This document shows, one piece after another, positions 1 through 7,595 of a stretch of DNA of 41,936 bases. The stretch comes from a virus, in IMG/VR virus record IMGVR_UViG_3300019776_000863, positions 1 to 41,936 of that record; one strand, given 5' to 3'. The translations under genes and the position numbers were made by a program. Position 1 is the first letter of the stretch; the number at the start of each line of letters is the position of its first letter. The notes below the pieces were generated by a model. That model did no database searches, had not been told where the DNA came from, and saw only the letters and a list, made by a program, of their open reading frames with translations.

Positions 1-99
1 CACCATGACGTGCAGCAGCACCGCGCCGTCTTCCACCCATCGCTCGGTAACCGGAGAGCCGGAGCCGATGCTCATCTGCTCGAAGCTGTCGCCGTAGCA
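1..99. repeat. Terminal direct repeat, left copy (circular contig overlap)
   Basis: Bases 1-99 are identical to 41838-41936. The tail-terminator gene reads through the join in frame, so this looks like the assembly overlap of a circular or circularly permuted molecule. A length of 99 suits an assembler k-mer. The non-redundant genome is about 41,837 bp. Confidence 0.95.
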
Positions 100-228
100 T
101 TCGACGAGCACAAAGGGCGCGGGCTCGGCGCCGGGAACGAAGGTCTCGTTTTCCCAGGCCAGCGGCGTCGCGGTCCAGGCAGCTTCGAGGAAGGTGCGGA
201 CGGCGGCGAAGACGGTTGCGCTGCTCAT
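1..228 (-). CDS. Tail terminator / minor tail protein, N-terminal part (cut by window edge)
   Basis: An ATG at 228 overlaps the stop of the preceding gene (ATGA). It reads MSSATVFAAVRTFLEAA and continues off the left edge. Joined through the 99-bp overlap to the copy at the right end, it stops at 41655, giving about 136 residues. Size and position between the head-tail connectors and the tail tube match the tail terminator (gpU / HK97 gp10-neighbour type) that caps the tail tube. The function rests mainly on synteny. The middle has the hydrophobic strands and mid-protein glycine-rich turn common in this small alpha/beta family, but I see no diagnostic motif. Confidence 0.7.
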   Translation of the reverse strand, partial: MSSATVFAAVRTFLEAAWTATPLAWENETFVPGAEPAPFVLVECYGDSFEQMSIGSGSPVTERWVEDGAVLLHVMV

Positions 229-560
229 CCGCCGCGCACCCATACCTCGATGGCGCACAGGATCGGCCCGTCGAAGCGAAGCCGGGGCGGCGCCTGGACT
301 GCCCAGGTGCGGCCATCGGCCACCACCTGGTCGCCCTTCTGGACAGGGAACAGGTTGGCGGCGACGATGGGGACCGCATCGAGGATGATGCGCGCATCGC
401 CTTGGACGATGCCGCCGACCAGCTGGTCAGGACCATAGCTGGAAAGCACGCCGAGGGTGCTGGCGCTGCTGAAGGTGGTGCCGGTGCCGAGGCGCCGGCG
501 GAGCGTCATGTCTCGACCATACCGCCGCAGCATGGTCCGGGTGGCATGCGCGATGCTCAT
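225..560 (-). CDS. Head closure / head-tail joining protein
   Basis: This encodes 111 residues starting MSIAHATRTMLRRYG. I chose the ATG at 560 because it overlaps the upstream stop as ATGA; an in-frame ATG at 578 would overlap more. It is a small beta-rich protein with a GDQVVADGRTWAV turn near the C-terminus, typical of phage head-closure proteins (SPP1 gp16 / HK97 gp7-like), which seal the portal after packaging. It lies between the gp6-like connector and the tail terminator, the conserved position for this function. The family assignment comes from synteny and size rather than a catalytic motif. Confidence 0.65.
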   Translation of the reverse strand: MSIAHATRTMLRRYGRDMTLRRRLGTGTTFSSASTLGVLSSYGPDQLVGGIVQGDARIILDAVPIVAANLFPVQKGDQVVADGRTWAVQAPPRLRFDGPILCAIEVWVRGG

Positions 561-1153
561 GGTGCCTGCAGCTTCCACGGCGCGAGGTAGCCGGCGGTCT
601 GTGGCGGCATGGCTTCGAGGCCGGCACGCGGGTCATGGTAGCTGACCGAGCCGACATCCTGCGCCGATTGCGAGCGGACCAGGGGGTTATTACCCCGGTT
701 CGCGTAGCAGGCCTTGAGCCATTCGAGCGCGGCGCGTTCGAGGTCGTAAGGCAGGTCGGTCAGGGTCAGGAAGCCGGCGCTGTACGTCACCACGATCTTG
801 CTGCCGGTCCACGACGTGCGGCGATCGGCGAACAGCCGGTAGAGCAGCGAGCCGTCGAGCTCATAGTCTGTGACGGCCAGGGTGGTGCCGTCCTCGATGA
901 CCGAGGTGATGCTGGGCGCCAGATCCCGGGCCAGGATGATGCAATCGAGCGATTTGGCGGGCCGTTCGGTCTGCCGGAGGGTTTCGCGGCCCCAGCCGGT
1001 GCGGCTGCAATGGCGCGCGCAGGCGGCGGAGACCTGAGCGATCAGGCTATCGAGGTAGGCATCATCGGCCGTGCCGGTGACCATGAGCTCGGATTTCAGC
1101 GTATCGAGCACGGTGAGGTCGTGCGTGACGGCCGGGGTGATGACCTCGAGCAT
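557..1153 (-). CDS. Head-tail connector protein (HK97 gp6-like / phage_connect family)
   Basis: The protein has 198 residues. The N-terminal helical part has the pattern of HK97 gp6-type adaptors: a short alpha-helical start (LDTLKSELMVTGTADDAYLDSLI), then a strand-rich middle (VIEDGTTLAVTDYELD, KIVVTYSAGF), then a helix with LPYDLERAALEWLKACYANRGN. The motifs YxLD..LLYRL, VxYxAG and LPxDLxxA are characteristic. Gp6-like proteins form a ring under the portal in the neck. Its start ATG shares one base with the stop of the preceding gene (TGATG), and its own stop overlaps the next start (ATGA), so translation is coupled. Confidence 0.85.
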   Translation of the reverse strand: MLEVITPAVTHDLTVLDTLKSELMVTGTADDAYLDSLIAQVSAACARHCSRTGWGRETLRQTERPAKSLDCIILARDLAPSITSVIEDGTTLAVTDYELDGSLLYRLFADRRTSWTGSKIVVTYSAGFLTLTDLPYDLERAALEWLKACYANRGNNPLVRSQSAQDVGSVSYHDPRAGLEAMPPQTAGYLAPWKLQAP

Positions 1154-1857
1154 CAGTACGTCCTTGGGGTTGCCGGCGTGCGGCCGGACCGCGCGCTGGC
1201 GAGGGTGCGGGGGCCACGAGCGATGGCGGTGGCGCGGATGCCGGCCATGGCCAGGAAAACGAGGTCCAGGCCGGTGACGCCTTCGGAGAGAGCCGCCAGC
1301 GTGAGGAGCTGCACCACCATCGCATCGTCGATTGCAGCTTCTTCCTGGACGCTCGCGCGAGCGGAGAGGAGGATGGCGCTGAGGTCGCTACCCGTGCCGA
1401 CATCGGCCAGCGCCTGCGATGCCGAAAGGATGGCGGCGCTGGCATCGGCCAGGATGGCGGATTCAGTCAGCAGGGACGCGGCGTTCAGCGCGCCGGCGGC
1501 GGTATCGCTGGCCGTGGTTGCTTCCGCCAGGGACGCCGCAGCGGCGGCCAGGGCCGCCAGTGCATCGGAAACCCCGCCGGCCTCGATGATATTGGCGGCC
1601 AGAGCTGCGGCGGCCTGTACCGCGTCTGATGCGAGCACCGCCTCTTGCAGGGCCAGGGCACCAGCGAGGGTGGCGACGATCGAGTCAGTCGAAGTACCTG
1701 CCTCCACCGTATTGATAGTTGCGGCCCGGGTTACGGTGATCAGGTCGCTGCCGGCGACGGTCTCGGCGATGGCTTCAATCCAGGCGTTGCTTGAAACGGC
1801 GAAAGACTGCGCGCGCCCGTAAGAAACTCGCCCGAACGGGGTGCGCCCATAGCTCAT
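1153..1857 (-). CDS. Alanine-rich structural protein with nine 20-residue repeats
   Basis: The protein has 234 residues: a short Gly/Tyr N-terminus (MSYGRTPFGRVSYGRA), then nine registers of exactly 20 residues from about 33 to 212, and a basic 22-residue tail. Each register has Asp at position 6, usually preceded by Ser, Ala or Thr, and most end in Glu (one in Asp). The rest is small hydrophobics, mainly Ala, Leu, Ser and Thr. Such periodic Ala-rich proteins occur in phage fibre or decoration loci, but I recognise no named family. It lies between a DUF4376-like protein and the gp6-like connector with 1-4 nt overlaps on each side, so it is part of the late operon. A fibre shaft is the likeliest role, by inference. 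Confidence 0.7.
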   Translation of the reverse strand: MSYGRTPFGRVSYGRAQSFAVSSNAWIEAIAETVAGSDLITVTRAATINTVEAGTSTDSIVATLAGALALQEAVLASDAVQAAAALAANIIEAGGVSDALAALAAAAASLAEATTASDTAAGALNAASLLTESAILADASAAILSASQALADVGTGSDLSAILLSARASVQEEAAIDDAMVVQLLTLAALSEGVTGLDLVFLAMAGIRATAIARGPRTLASARSGRTPATPRTY

Positions 1858-2351
1858 TGTTCCGGCCAGCCCATAGTAATATCGAGAGCCAGGACTGCGT
1901 CACAATCGTTCATTCGCAGAATCTGTTCAGTCAATTCAGCTTCACGGTCGAAGCAGGCTTGAACATAGTTTGAAACCGCCTCGAACATTGCGTTGATTTC
2001 GGCAATGGTGAGGTTTACGAAGCCGTTCGGGGTTTTCCACCGCACCGGCTCGGCACGAAGCCTTGCGGCTGAAAGCATCATCTTGGACCGGTCGTCCGTT
2101 CTGACCGCGATGCCATTGACGGTCATGCCGGCGTTCTCGCGTTGCCAGCGATAGGCGGCGATCTCTGCCAGCCGGTGCGCTCTGGCAGCCGCCAGGGGGT
2201 TGTGCGTCGCTATAATCTGCCGAGCAGCGGCTGGAGCTGCGCTGCACCACCCTTCACCGCCGATCCAACGGATCGGGATGCCGGCAGCCTCAATGGCCTC
2301 GATCACTCCGAATGGTGGGTTCATCGGCAGTTCGGAAATGACTTCCGTCAT
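1854..2351 (-). CDS. DUF4376-like phage tail-fibre-associated protein
   Basis: The protein has 165 residues. The C-terminal two thirds carry the DUF4376 pattern: RLAEIAAYRWQRE-AGMTVNGIAVRTDDRSK, then a Trp-Lys-Thr-Pro-Asn-Gly-Phe strand, a conserved helix (TIAEINAMFEAV) and a helix with VQACFDREAEL. DUF4376 domains are common at the end of phage tail-fibre or fibre-assembly proteins and have no defined biochemical role. The N-terminal 50 residues resemble tail-fibre-chaperone leaders. Codons are visibly more A/T-ending than in the capsid gene. It overlaps the repeat-protein gene by ATGA and follows a fibre-like gene by 7 nt. Confidence 0.75.
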   Translation of the reverse strand: MTEVISELPMNPPFGVIEAIEAAGIPIRWIGGEGWCSAAPAAARQIIATHNPLAAARAHRLAEIAAYRWQRENAGMTVNGIAVRTDDRSKMMLSAARLRAEPVRWKTPNGFVNLTIAEINAMFEAVSNYVQACFDREAELTEQILRMNDCDAVLALDITMGWPEQ

Positions 2352-2358
2352 TATTTCC

Positions 2359-3324
2359 TCACTTTACGAATACAATGGGGGCATAGTTCGCGCCGGGAAC
2401 AGATATGGGCGTTGTAAACCCGCTCGCCGCCAAAGCAGTTTGACTGCTTGCACCCTGAATGATTGCCGCCGCAGTATTATAAATGCCAAAATAAGTTGGC
2501 ATAAGACTGTCAAGAGTCTGAGTTCCAGCGACGAGATTCAATGAAGTTCCGCCGGCGAGCGTTCCTTGCAGGAACAGCGCCTGAACCCAGTAATTAGCAG
2601 GCTGGGCGACCCATGGTGTTGAAAGCGCGGCTGATGTGCGATTGGCGGCAGAAGTTCCGATTGTGATCGCATTGAACGCGACCACCTGGTTCCCAGGTGT
2701 GCCGTCTGCTGCGATTTCGTGAAACGCCAGCAAAAGCGATCCGTTTCCGCTGGTGAAAGTATTGTTCTGCTTTACAGTCGCTTGAGTAATAAGCCGGGCA
2801 TAACTGAGCCGGAAAAACCAGAAGCTGTGTTGCCCGGCGTTGATACCTTGCGAACCAACATTGGCCCCGACCATATGGGCGCTGGCAATACCGATATTAT
2901 CGCCGCCGCTGATGCTGGGTATCGAATACCCTGGCGGCGTTACATCCATCGCGTCTGGCGCGATCAGCACCCGGATATTCGCCGCCGCCGAGCCGGAGGA
3001 AAAGCTGGTCAGTGCGGATGGCGCCGTGCTGCTGTTTGGGTTCGGGAGGTAGGTTGTGCCATCCCATGTCGATTGAATGACCGTGCGAGCCAACGTGACC
3101 GGAGAGGCCGACAGCGTGGCAAGGCCGATACCGCTTTCGGCACGCACCAGTGTCTGCCGCGTGCTGTCGGTGTATTCGAGGATCTGATAGCGAAGCAGCC
3201 GCGCGCCGCTGGTGCCGAACGCATTGCCAATGCCGGGCGAGCCGGTGACCGCCGCCAGAGAGATCGTCGCCGAGCCTCCAGCCCAGCCAGCGTCGACCGT
3301 ATTCTCGACCCAGTTCGCGCGCAT
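2359..3324 (-). CDS. Fibre-like phage structural protein
   Basis: The protein has 321 residues and is rich in Ser, Thr, Gly, Ala and Asn with alternating beta-prone stretches. The N-terminal part (ISLAAVTGSPGIGNAFG, RLLRYQILEYTD, LVRAESGIGLATLSASP) resembles the head- or tail-attachment domain of phage fibres. The C-terminal half is a beta-sandwich-like region with conserved aromatic positions (SFWFFRLSYARL, NYWVQALFLQG) and ends in APIVFVK. It probably makes a surface fibre or a carbohydrate-contacting protein. Its place in the head module, between capsid and connector, is unusual for a tail fibre and may mean a capsid fibre. The first third coding for the C-terminus is AT-richer than neighbours. 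Confidence 0.55.
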   Translation of the reverse strand: MRANWVENTVDAGWAGGSATISLAAVTGSPGIGNAFGTSGARLLRYQILEYTDSTRQTLVRAESGIGLATLSASPVTLARTVIQSTWDGTTYLPNPNSSTAPSALTSFSSGSAAANIRVLIAPDAMDVTPPGYSIPSISGGDNIGIASAHMVGANVGSQGINAGQHSFWFFRLSYARLITQATVKQNNTFTSGNGSLLLAFHEIAADGTPGNQVVAFNAITIGTSAANRTSAALSTPWVAQPANYWVQALFLQGTLAGGTSLNLVAGTQTLDSLMPTYFGIYNTAAAIIQGASSQTALAASGFTTPISVPGANYAPIVFVK

Positions 3325-3333
3325 CCGATGCCC

Positions 3334-3879
3334 TCAAGAGAAGTTGATGGTCTCGGTGATGGCGATGGTGTCACCGGGGCCGCCGCTGCGGGCATCGGCG
3401 AACGCTCCGGCAGCGTAGAGGATCCCGGCCGTACCGCTGGCGACCGTGCAGATCCCCGCGCCCTGCACCGTGAACGAAGCGTTCATGGTGAAGGTGATGG
3501 CATTGGCGATGATCCGGCCATTGGCGCTGTTCGCCGCCGCCGCATTCCAGGTGATGGCGGGCCGGCTGCCGGCATAGGCGGTGACCTCCGACCACGCCTT
3601 GCTGGCCAGCGTGTCAGCAGCGGCGATGGCGCCGGTGCCGATCAGCAGCATGTACCAGGCCGGCGAGGCCACGCCGGAGCGGAAGTATTTCTCGAGCAGG
3701 TCGACCTTGCCCGCCGTCATCACGGTATTCTCGAACTCTTCGGCCCAGCGGAGCTCGCCATCCGGGCTGCGGCATTCGATCCGATAGGAGGTCCGCGGGG
3801 CGGCAACGGTCTCGATGACGCCGATGCGTGCCGCCACCGCGGCATTCGCCTGGTCGGTTGAGGTGGCAGAATCCTGCAT
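3334..3879 (-). CDS. Conserved phage structural protein (capsid/fibre accessory)
   Basis: The protein has 181 residues. The middle carries a pattern seen in many phage proteins of unknown role: FENTVMTAGKVDLLEKYFRSG followed by PAWYMLLIGTGAIAAADTLASKAW, a region beginning RPAITW, and a C-terminus NAITFTMNASFTVQGAGI with a final Gly-rich turn. The alternating beta pattern suggests a small jelly-roll or decoration fold. It lies 14 bp downstream of the short post-capsid gene and 9 bp upstream of the fibre-like gene, so it belongs to the same transcript. I do not recognise a named function; head decoration or fibre base are possible. Confidence 0.6.
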   Translation of the reverse strand: MQDSATSTDQANAAVAARIGVIETVAAPRTSYRIECRSPDGELRWAEEFENTVMTAGKVDLLEKYFRSGVASPAWYMLLIGTGAIAAADTLASKAWSEVTAYAGSRPAITWNAAAANSANGRIIANAITFTMNASFTVQGAGICTVASGTAGILYAAGAFADARSGGPGDTIAITETINFS

Positions 3880-3893
3880 GGTGGCGGCTCCTT

Positions 3894-4184
3894 CTACTTG
3901 CCAGCCCGGCGCGTGGCGCCGGTTGCGGGCGGTTCGGCCGGTGCATCAGGCGAGGCGGCCGGCGGCGCCTCAGCGGGCTCCGGCGCGGCCTGCGGTACGC
4001 TCTCCGGCGGCAGCTCGGGCACCGCGACGCCGATGGATTCCGCATAGGCCACCGCGTCCGGGTGGGCATCGGCGGCGCCGGAGGCGACCAGGTGCTCGGC
4101 CACGGTGGGATCGAGGTCTGGCACGCAATCGACCGGCAGCAGCACGCCCGCGACCGGCACCGCGGAGAGGATACGAACCTTCAT
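3894..4184 (-). CDS. Small post-capsid protein with Pro/Ala/Glu-rich tail
   Basis: The protein has 96 residues. The ATG at 4184 is preceded by GAAGGAG at good spacing; the longer in-frame reading would run through the hairpins behind the capsid gene. The N-terminal half (MKVRILSAVPVAGVLLPVDC, then DPTVAEHLVASGAAD) resembles the short proteins that follow HK97-type capsid genes and contain a VPxL..G..vxl.exxA..Lv..G pattern. The C-terminal 35 residues are low-complexity Pro, Ala and Glu. It may be a head-fibre or stabilising accessory; function is not established. Two strong hairpins lie just upstream. Confidence 0.65.
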   Translation of the reverse strand: MKVRILSAVPVAGVLLPVDCVPDLDPTVAEHLVASGAADAHPDAVAYAESIGVAVPELPPESVPQAAPEPAEAPPAASPDAPAEPPATGATRRAGK

Positions 4185-4197
4185 GGTGATCTCCTTC

Positions 4198-4261
4198 GGG
4201 GAGCGGGCAGCGAGGCCGAAGCCCCGCTCCCCGATCAGGCGGGCGGGGCCGAAGCCCCGCC
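4198..4261 (-). promoter_or_regulatory. Tandem cUUCGg hairpins between capsid and downstream gene
   Basis: On the transcribed minus strand the capsid stop (4268) is followed by an 8-bp perfect stem at 4242-4261 with a TTCG loop. A second structure at 4198-4232 can form either a 10-bp outer stem (4198-4207 with 4223-4232) or an 8-bp inner TTCG-looped stem (4209-4228, one G-U pair). C(UUCG)G loops are exceptionally stable. There is no U-tract, so a 3'-end protector, processing site or attenuator for capsid mRNA is more likely than a classical terminator. The second hairpin ends 13 nt before the next start codon. Confidence 0.7.
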
Positions 4262-4267
4262 AACCGG

Positions 4268-5521
4268 TCAGGTCGCCGAGTTGGCGTACCACTTGATGGG
4301 CTGGCCGGCGGAGACCAGGCGGCCGTCCGTGCGCTGGAAGGCGACGAAGCCCACCTGGCCGTTTTCGGCGAACCGCTCGTCCAGGCGCTGGATGCGGAGC
4401 GCCATCACGTCGCGCACCATGTAGTTGCGCCACTGGCCGAAGGCGATGCTCTTCGCGTTCGCGGCCATGACGGGGAAGTCCTGGTTGACGACGACCGGAT
4501 AGCCCAGCAGGCGACCCGGGACGCCGCTGACCATGGCGGTGTCTTCCATGTCGACCCAGAGCGGTTCGCCAGTCGTATCCTTCAGCTTCCGCAGGTTGCG
4601 GACGCTCAGGTCGTTCATCATCCAGGCGCAGTCGGGGGTGCGATAGGCCGGGTCGATGGAGTGCACCAGGTCGACCAGGTCGTCATAGATGACGCTCGTC
4701 GTCTGGCCCGTGGTGCCGGTCTTGCCGACCACGCCACCGGTCAGGATGCCTTCCGGCTGGGTGGTGCCGTTGCCCGTGGTGAAATGGGCGTTCTGGCCGC
4801 GCGCAAAGCGCAGGGCCAGGGCGTCGCGGATCAGCGTATCGAAGTCGAAGGCGCTGTCCTGCATCAGCTCGATCGAGATGGTCAGGAAGCCGGAGCGGTA
4901 GGTCCAAGCTTTGAGGGTCTTCGAGCCAAAGGCCAGGTCCGTGCCGGCGGCGCCTGCGGTGTTCTCACCCACGATGGTGGCGACGTTGCTGGTGTCGTCC
5001 ATCGTCGGCCAGGGCAGATCGACGCCGGTCATGGTCGGAATGACGCGGGCGACGGCGCGCATGCCGCCGAAAGCCTTCTGCGCAATCAGCAGCTCGCGCA
5101 TGAAGTCCGGGGCCACGGTGTAGCCGCCGGCCGAGTTGGTACCAACCGAGCCGGAGCCCTGGAAGTTCGGGTCCGCCTTGGTGCGGCGCTGCATTTCGAC
5201 GCGGTCGGCATCGGTCAGCCCCTGGAAGTCGCGGAGCATCCAGGCCTTGAGCAGGCGCTTCTCCCGGTCGGATTCATCGGCCTGCTGCTGCTGGCTCTTG
5301 CCGGTCACGTCGCGCACCAAGTCCCGCTCCTGCGAGAGGTCGCTGGCCACCGCATCGGCCCGTTCGGCCTTTTCGATGACGCCCAGCAGGCGGTCCGCCT
5401 CGGCCATCATCGTGTCGAACTGGCCTTCCTGCTCTGCGGTCAGGTCCGGCAGGGCGATGAGGGCGCGCGCGTCGTTCACCAGCTTCGCGCGCTTGGCGCG
5501 AAGGTCCTTCGCAACACTCAT
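4268..5521 (-). CDS. Major capsid protein, HK97 family
   Basis: The protein has 417 residues. The first ~100 form the charged coiled-coil delta (scaffolding) domain: KDLRAKRAKLVNDARALI, DTMMAEADRLLGVIEKAERAD and later the QQQQADESDREKRL linker. A Gly/Ser-rich junction follows (NFQGSGSVGTNSAGGYTVAP), where the upstream-encoded protease is expected to cut. The HK97 core follows: F..MRAVARVIPTMTGVDLPWPT, an FGSKTLKAWTYRSGFLTISIEL strand, RFARGQNAHFTTGNGTTQPEGIL with GNGTTQPEGI typical of this family, and SIDPAYRTPDCAWMMNDLSV. It lies directly after the portal-protease pair. Strong hairpins lie on both sides of the gene. Confidence 0.96.
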   Translation of the reverse strand: MSVAKDLRAKRAKLVNDARALIALPDLTAEQEGQFDTMMAEADRLLGVIEKAERADAVASDLSQERDLVRDVTGKSQQQQADESDREKRLLKAWMLRDFQGLTDADRVEMQRRTKADPNFQGSGSVGTNSAGGYTVAPDFMRELLIAQKAFGGMRAVARVIPTMTGVDLPWPTMDDTSNVATIVGENTAGAAGTDLAFGSKTLKAWTYRSGFLTISIELMQDSAFDFDTLIRDALALRFARGQNAHFTTGNGTTQPEGILTGGVVGKTGTTGQTTSVIYDDLVDLVHSIDPAYRTPDCAWMMNDLSVRNLRKLKDTTGEPLWVDMEDTAMVSGVPGRLLGYPVVVNQDFPVMAANAKSIAFGQWRNYMVRDVMALRIQRLDERFAENGQVGFVAFQRTDGRLVSAGQPIKWYANSAT

Positions 5522-5530
5522 GGTGGGTAT

Positions 5531-5559
5531 CCTCTGTTTAGAGGCCGCCCGTGGCGGCC
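5531..5559 (-). promoter_or_regulatory. Two adjacent hairpins in the capsid leader
   Basis: Plus-strand bases 5531-5544 form CCTCT-GTTT-AGAGG and 5543-5559 form GGCCGCC-CGT-GGCGGCC. Both are perfect stems that share a border and cannot fully form at once. On the minus strand they precede the capsid start (5521) by 9 nt, with the ribosome binding site in the first stem's 3' arm. This could tune capsid translation. The function is inference. Confidence 0.5.
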
Positions 5560-5593
5560 GGGTTGGCGCGGATTGACCCGCGCGCCACGGGAT

Positions 5594-6292
5594 TCACGCT
5601 GCGGCGGCGAGCCGCAGGCGCATCTGCATCCGCTTCACGCGGTCGGCTTCCGCCTTGGCCTGCGCCAGGGCATGGGCAGCGGCGGCCGGATCGACCTTCG
5701 GCGGCGCCAGGACCGTGTCGATCAGCCCCATGTCGCGGGCTTCGGTGCTGTTGAGCCAGGTCTCGGCCGACATGGCCGCGATCATCTGCTCTTCGGGCTT
5801 CCCGGTCTTGGCGGCGTAGATGCCGGCCATCTGGCCGTCGATCTTTTCCAGCACCGCGGCCTGTGCGGCGTGATCCACCGCGTTGCCGATCGTGAAGCCC
5901 CAGGCGCGGTGAATCATCACCATCGCGCTTTCCTGGATAGCGGTCGTATCGCCGGCAAGCATGATGATGGACGCCATGGAGGCGGCCAGGCCGTCGATCA
6001 CCACCGAGACGCCGCCCCGGCTTCGCACCGCATTGTAGATCGCCAGGCCGTCGAACACGTCGCCGCCCGGGCTGTTGATTCGCAGGGTGATGGGGCCCGC
6101 GCCGGCCTCGGCCAGGGTGCGGGTAAAATCCTTGGCGGTGACGCCCCAGTAGCCGATCTCGTCATAGAGCAGGATCTCGGTGCCGCTGGCGGCGGCCCGG
6201 AGCTCGATGCGGGGCTGCTGGACCTGCTCGAACAGGGCCAGGGCGGTCGGGCGCTGATCGAGGAGGCGAGAGGTGTACCGGCTATGGCGCAT
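5594..6292 (-). CDS. Head maturation protease, ClpP-like serine protease
   Basis: The protein has 232 residues. After a variable N-terminus comes the ClpP fold: EILLYDEIGYWGVTAKDF, the RINSPGGDVFDGLAIYN oxyanion/substrate strand (residues 71-87), the nucleophile region GLAASMAS with Ser105, and MVMIHRAW with His128. The acidic member of the triad is probably Asp152 (KIDGQMA). The C-terminus has the TWLNSTEARDMGLID motif. Phage ClpP-like proteases remove the capsid delta domain during head assembly. The gene overlaps the portal 3' end by 11 nt and is followed by the capsid gene, the standard order. Confidence 0.93.
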   Translation of the reverse strand: MRHSRYTSRLLDQRPTALALFEQVQQPRIELRAAASGTEILLYDEIGYWGVTAKDFTRTLAEAGAGPITLRINSPGGDVFDGLAIYNAVRSRGGVSVVIDGLAASMASIIMLAGDTTAIQESAMVMIHRAWGFTIGNAVDHAAQAAVLEKIDGQMAGIYAAKTGKPEEQMIAAMSAETWLNSTEARDMGLIDTVLAPPKVDPAAAAHALAQAKAEADRVKRMQMRLRLAAAA

Positions 6293-7595
6293 TGCTGGCT
6301 CCCGGGAGCTGAGGCGCGGCGAGCTGCTGCGCGAGCGGGACGTTCGTGCTGTTCACAAGCGGCGTGTCGCCGCCTTCGACCGGCGGGCGATTCTGCATCC
6401 GCCGGTATTCGTTCACGGTCAGGCCGCCGAAGGAGATTTCCTTCTGCGCGACCTCGGCCGACTTCGCCGGGTCCATTTCGAGCAGCGCGCCGCGCTGGAA
6501 CTCGACATAGTAATCAGATCCGTCTAGCAGTTTGTAATTCAACTCAGCCTCGATTCGAGACAAGTCTGCATTTAGTGAGTAGCAAAGCCAAGCGAGGTTC
6601 TGCTCAGCAAGCCCACTCCCCCAGCTGGTAGACTTGTCTGTCTCTTGAAGAAGATGCAGAGGAACACCGAAAACCCGAGCGATCTCAGCGACCTGGTAGC
6701 GTCTGCTTTCGATGGTAGCCAGATCAACAGGAGAAATTTGAATCGGTGTGAATTTGCTGTCACCATCGGCGAAAATGACGCGCCCAGCATTGTCACGTCC
6801 AGCGTAGGACTGACCAAACTGTGCTTTCATGCGGGCCAAGCCATCTTTCGTGATGTTAGAAGGAACCGTCATAACACCAGAAGGGCGAGCAGCGTTCTCG
6901 TGAACGCGCCCAGTTTGCTCCTCGAGAACCTTTGCTAGAGCGATAGGATCGCGTGCAAATCCTTGGATTCGAGAAACACCACGGACTCCGTGTTGATCAA
7001 TGTTTGGTCCAACGATGTGAAGCATATCCTCTTGGTCGACAACCTCGCGGCTGCTATCTTCTCGTGTGCATATGTAGATGCTTCGGCTTGCTCTCCGAAT
7101 AATCTCAACATGCCAAGGAGTGAAAGGATCTAGTGCGATAACGCGTCCGGCATTGTCATATCGGACCGCAGCAAATGCGTTGCCATATAGATCGACTGCC
7201 GTCATCAGCTGCTCGAGCCAGGTGTGTGCAGTCATCGCTCGACCAGGATACGGAGCAACCTTTAACAGCCGCGACAAACGATGCTCTGGCGCCTCGCGCC
7301 GACCTTCTTCTGTGCGCTGGTAAACTTTCAGTGGCAGGCCAGCGACGACCCCAGCACGAAGCGTAACGCTGCGATAGACCGCAGACACAGTCATCGCCGT
7401 TCGCTCGTTGATCGGAGGGCCAAAGTTCTGCCCTAATGCTGATGTAGCCCAATCATATAGCCATGTTCCATCTGAGTTGGACAGGTTCACAGATGGGTTG
7501 TTGAGCGATGCTCTGATTGTGACAGGAACGTCGATCGTAGGTTCGCGGCGCTCGCGAGGCTCTCGGGAGATACCGAGGCGTGACATCAGGCCCAT
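6282..7595 (-). CDS. Portal protein, HK97 family
   Basis: The protein has 437 residues. Recognisable elements are the N-terminal segment NERTAMTVSAVYRSVTLRAGVVAGLPLKVY, the LLKVAPYPGRAMTAHTWLEQLM helix, LYGNAFAAVRYD, the clip/stem region around LHIVGPNIDQHGVRGVS, and FGVPLHLL followed by WGSGLAEQNLAWLCYSLNADLSRIEAELN. Portals form the dodecameric packaging and exit channel at one capsid vertex. The start overlaps the TerL stop. Codon composition changes abruptly near 6520: the part encoding the last ~75 residues is GC-rich like the capsid gene, while the rest is AT-richer like the terminase, suggesting a recombination joint inside the gene. Confidence 0.95.
   Translation of the reverse strand: MGLMSRLGISREPRERREPTIDVPVTIRASLNNPSVNLSNSDGTWLYDWATSALGQNFGPPINERTAMTVSAVYRSVTLRAGVVAGLPLKVYQRTEEGRREAPEHRLSRLLKVAPYPGRAMTAHTWLEQLMTAVDLYGNAFAAVRYDNAGRVIALDPFTPWHVEIIRRASRSIYICTREDSSREVVDQEDMLHIVGPNIDQHGVRGVSRIQGFARDPIALAKVLEEQTGRVHENAARPSGVMTVPSNITKDGLARMKAQFGQSYAGRDNAGRVIFADGDSKFTPIQISPVDLATIESRRYQVAEIARVFGVPLHLLQETDKSTSWGSGLAEQNLAWLCYSLNADLSRIEAELNYKLLDGSDYYVEFQRGALLEMDPAKSAEVAQKEISFGGLTVNEYRRMQNRPPVEGGDTPLVNSTNVPLAQQLAAPQLPGASNAP

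Noticed and set aside
4661-6631. Long plus-strand open frame opposite capsid, protease and portal
   Set aside because: It is antisense to three well-supported genes and consists of Gly/Ala/Arg/His-rich low-information sequence. High GC with few stops explains it.
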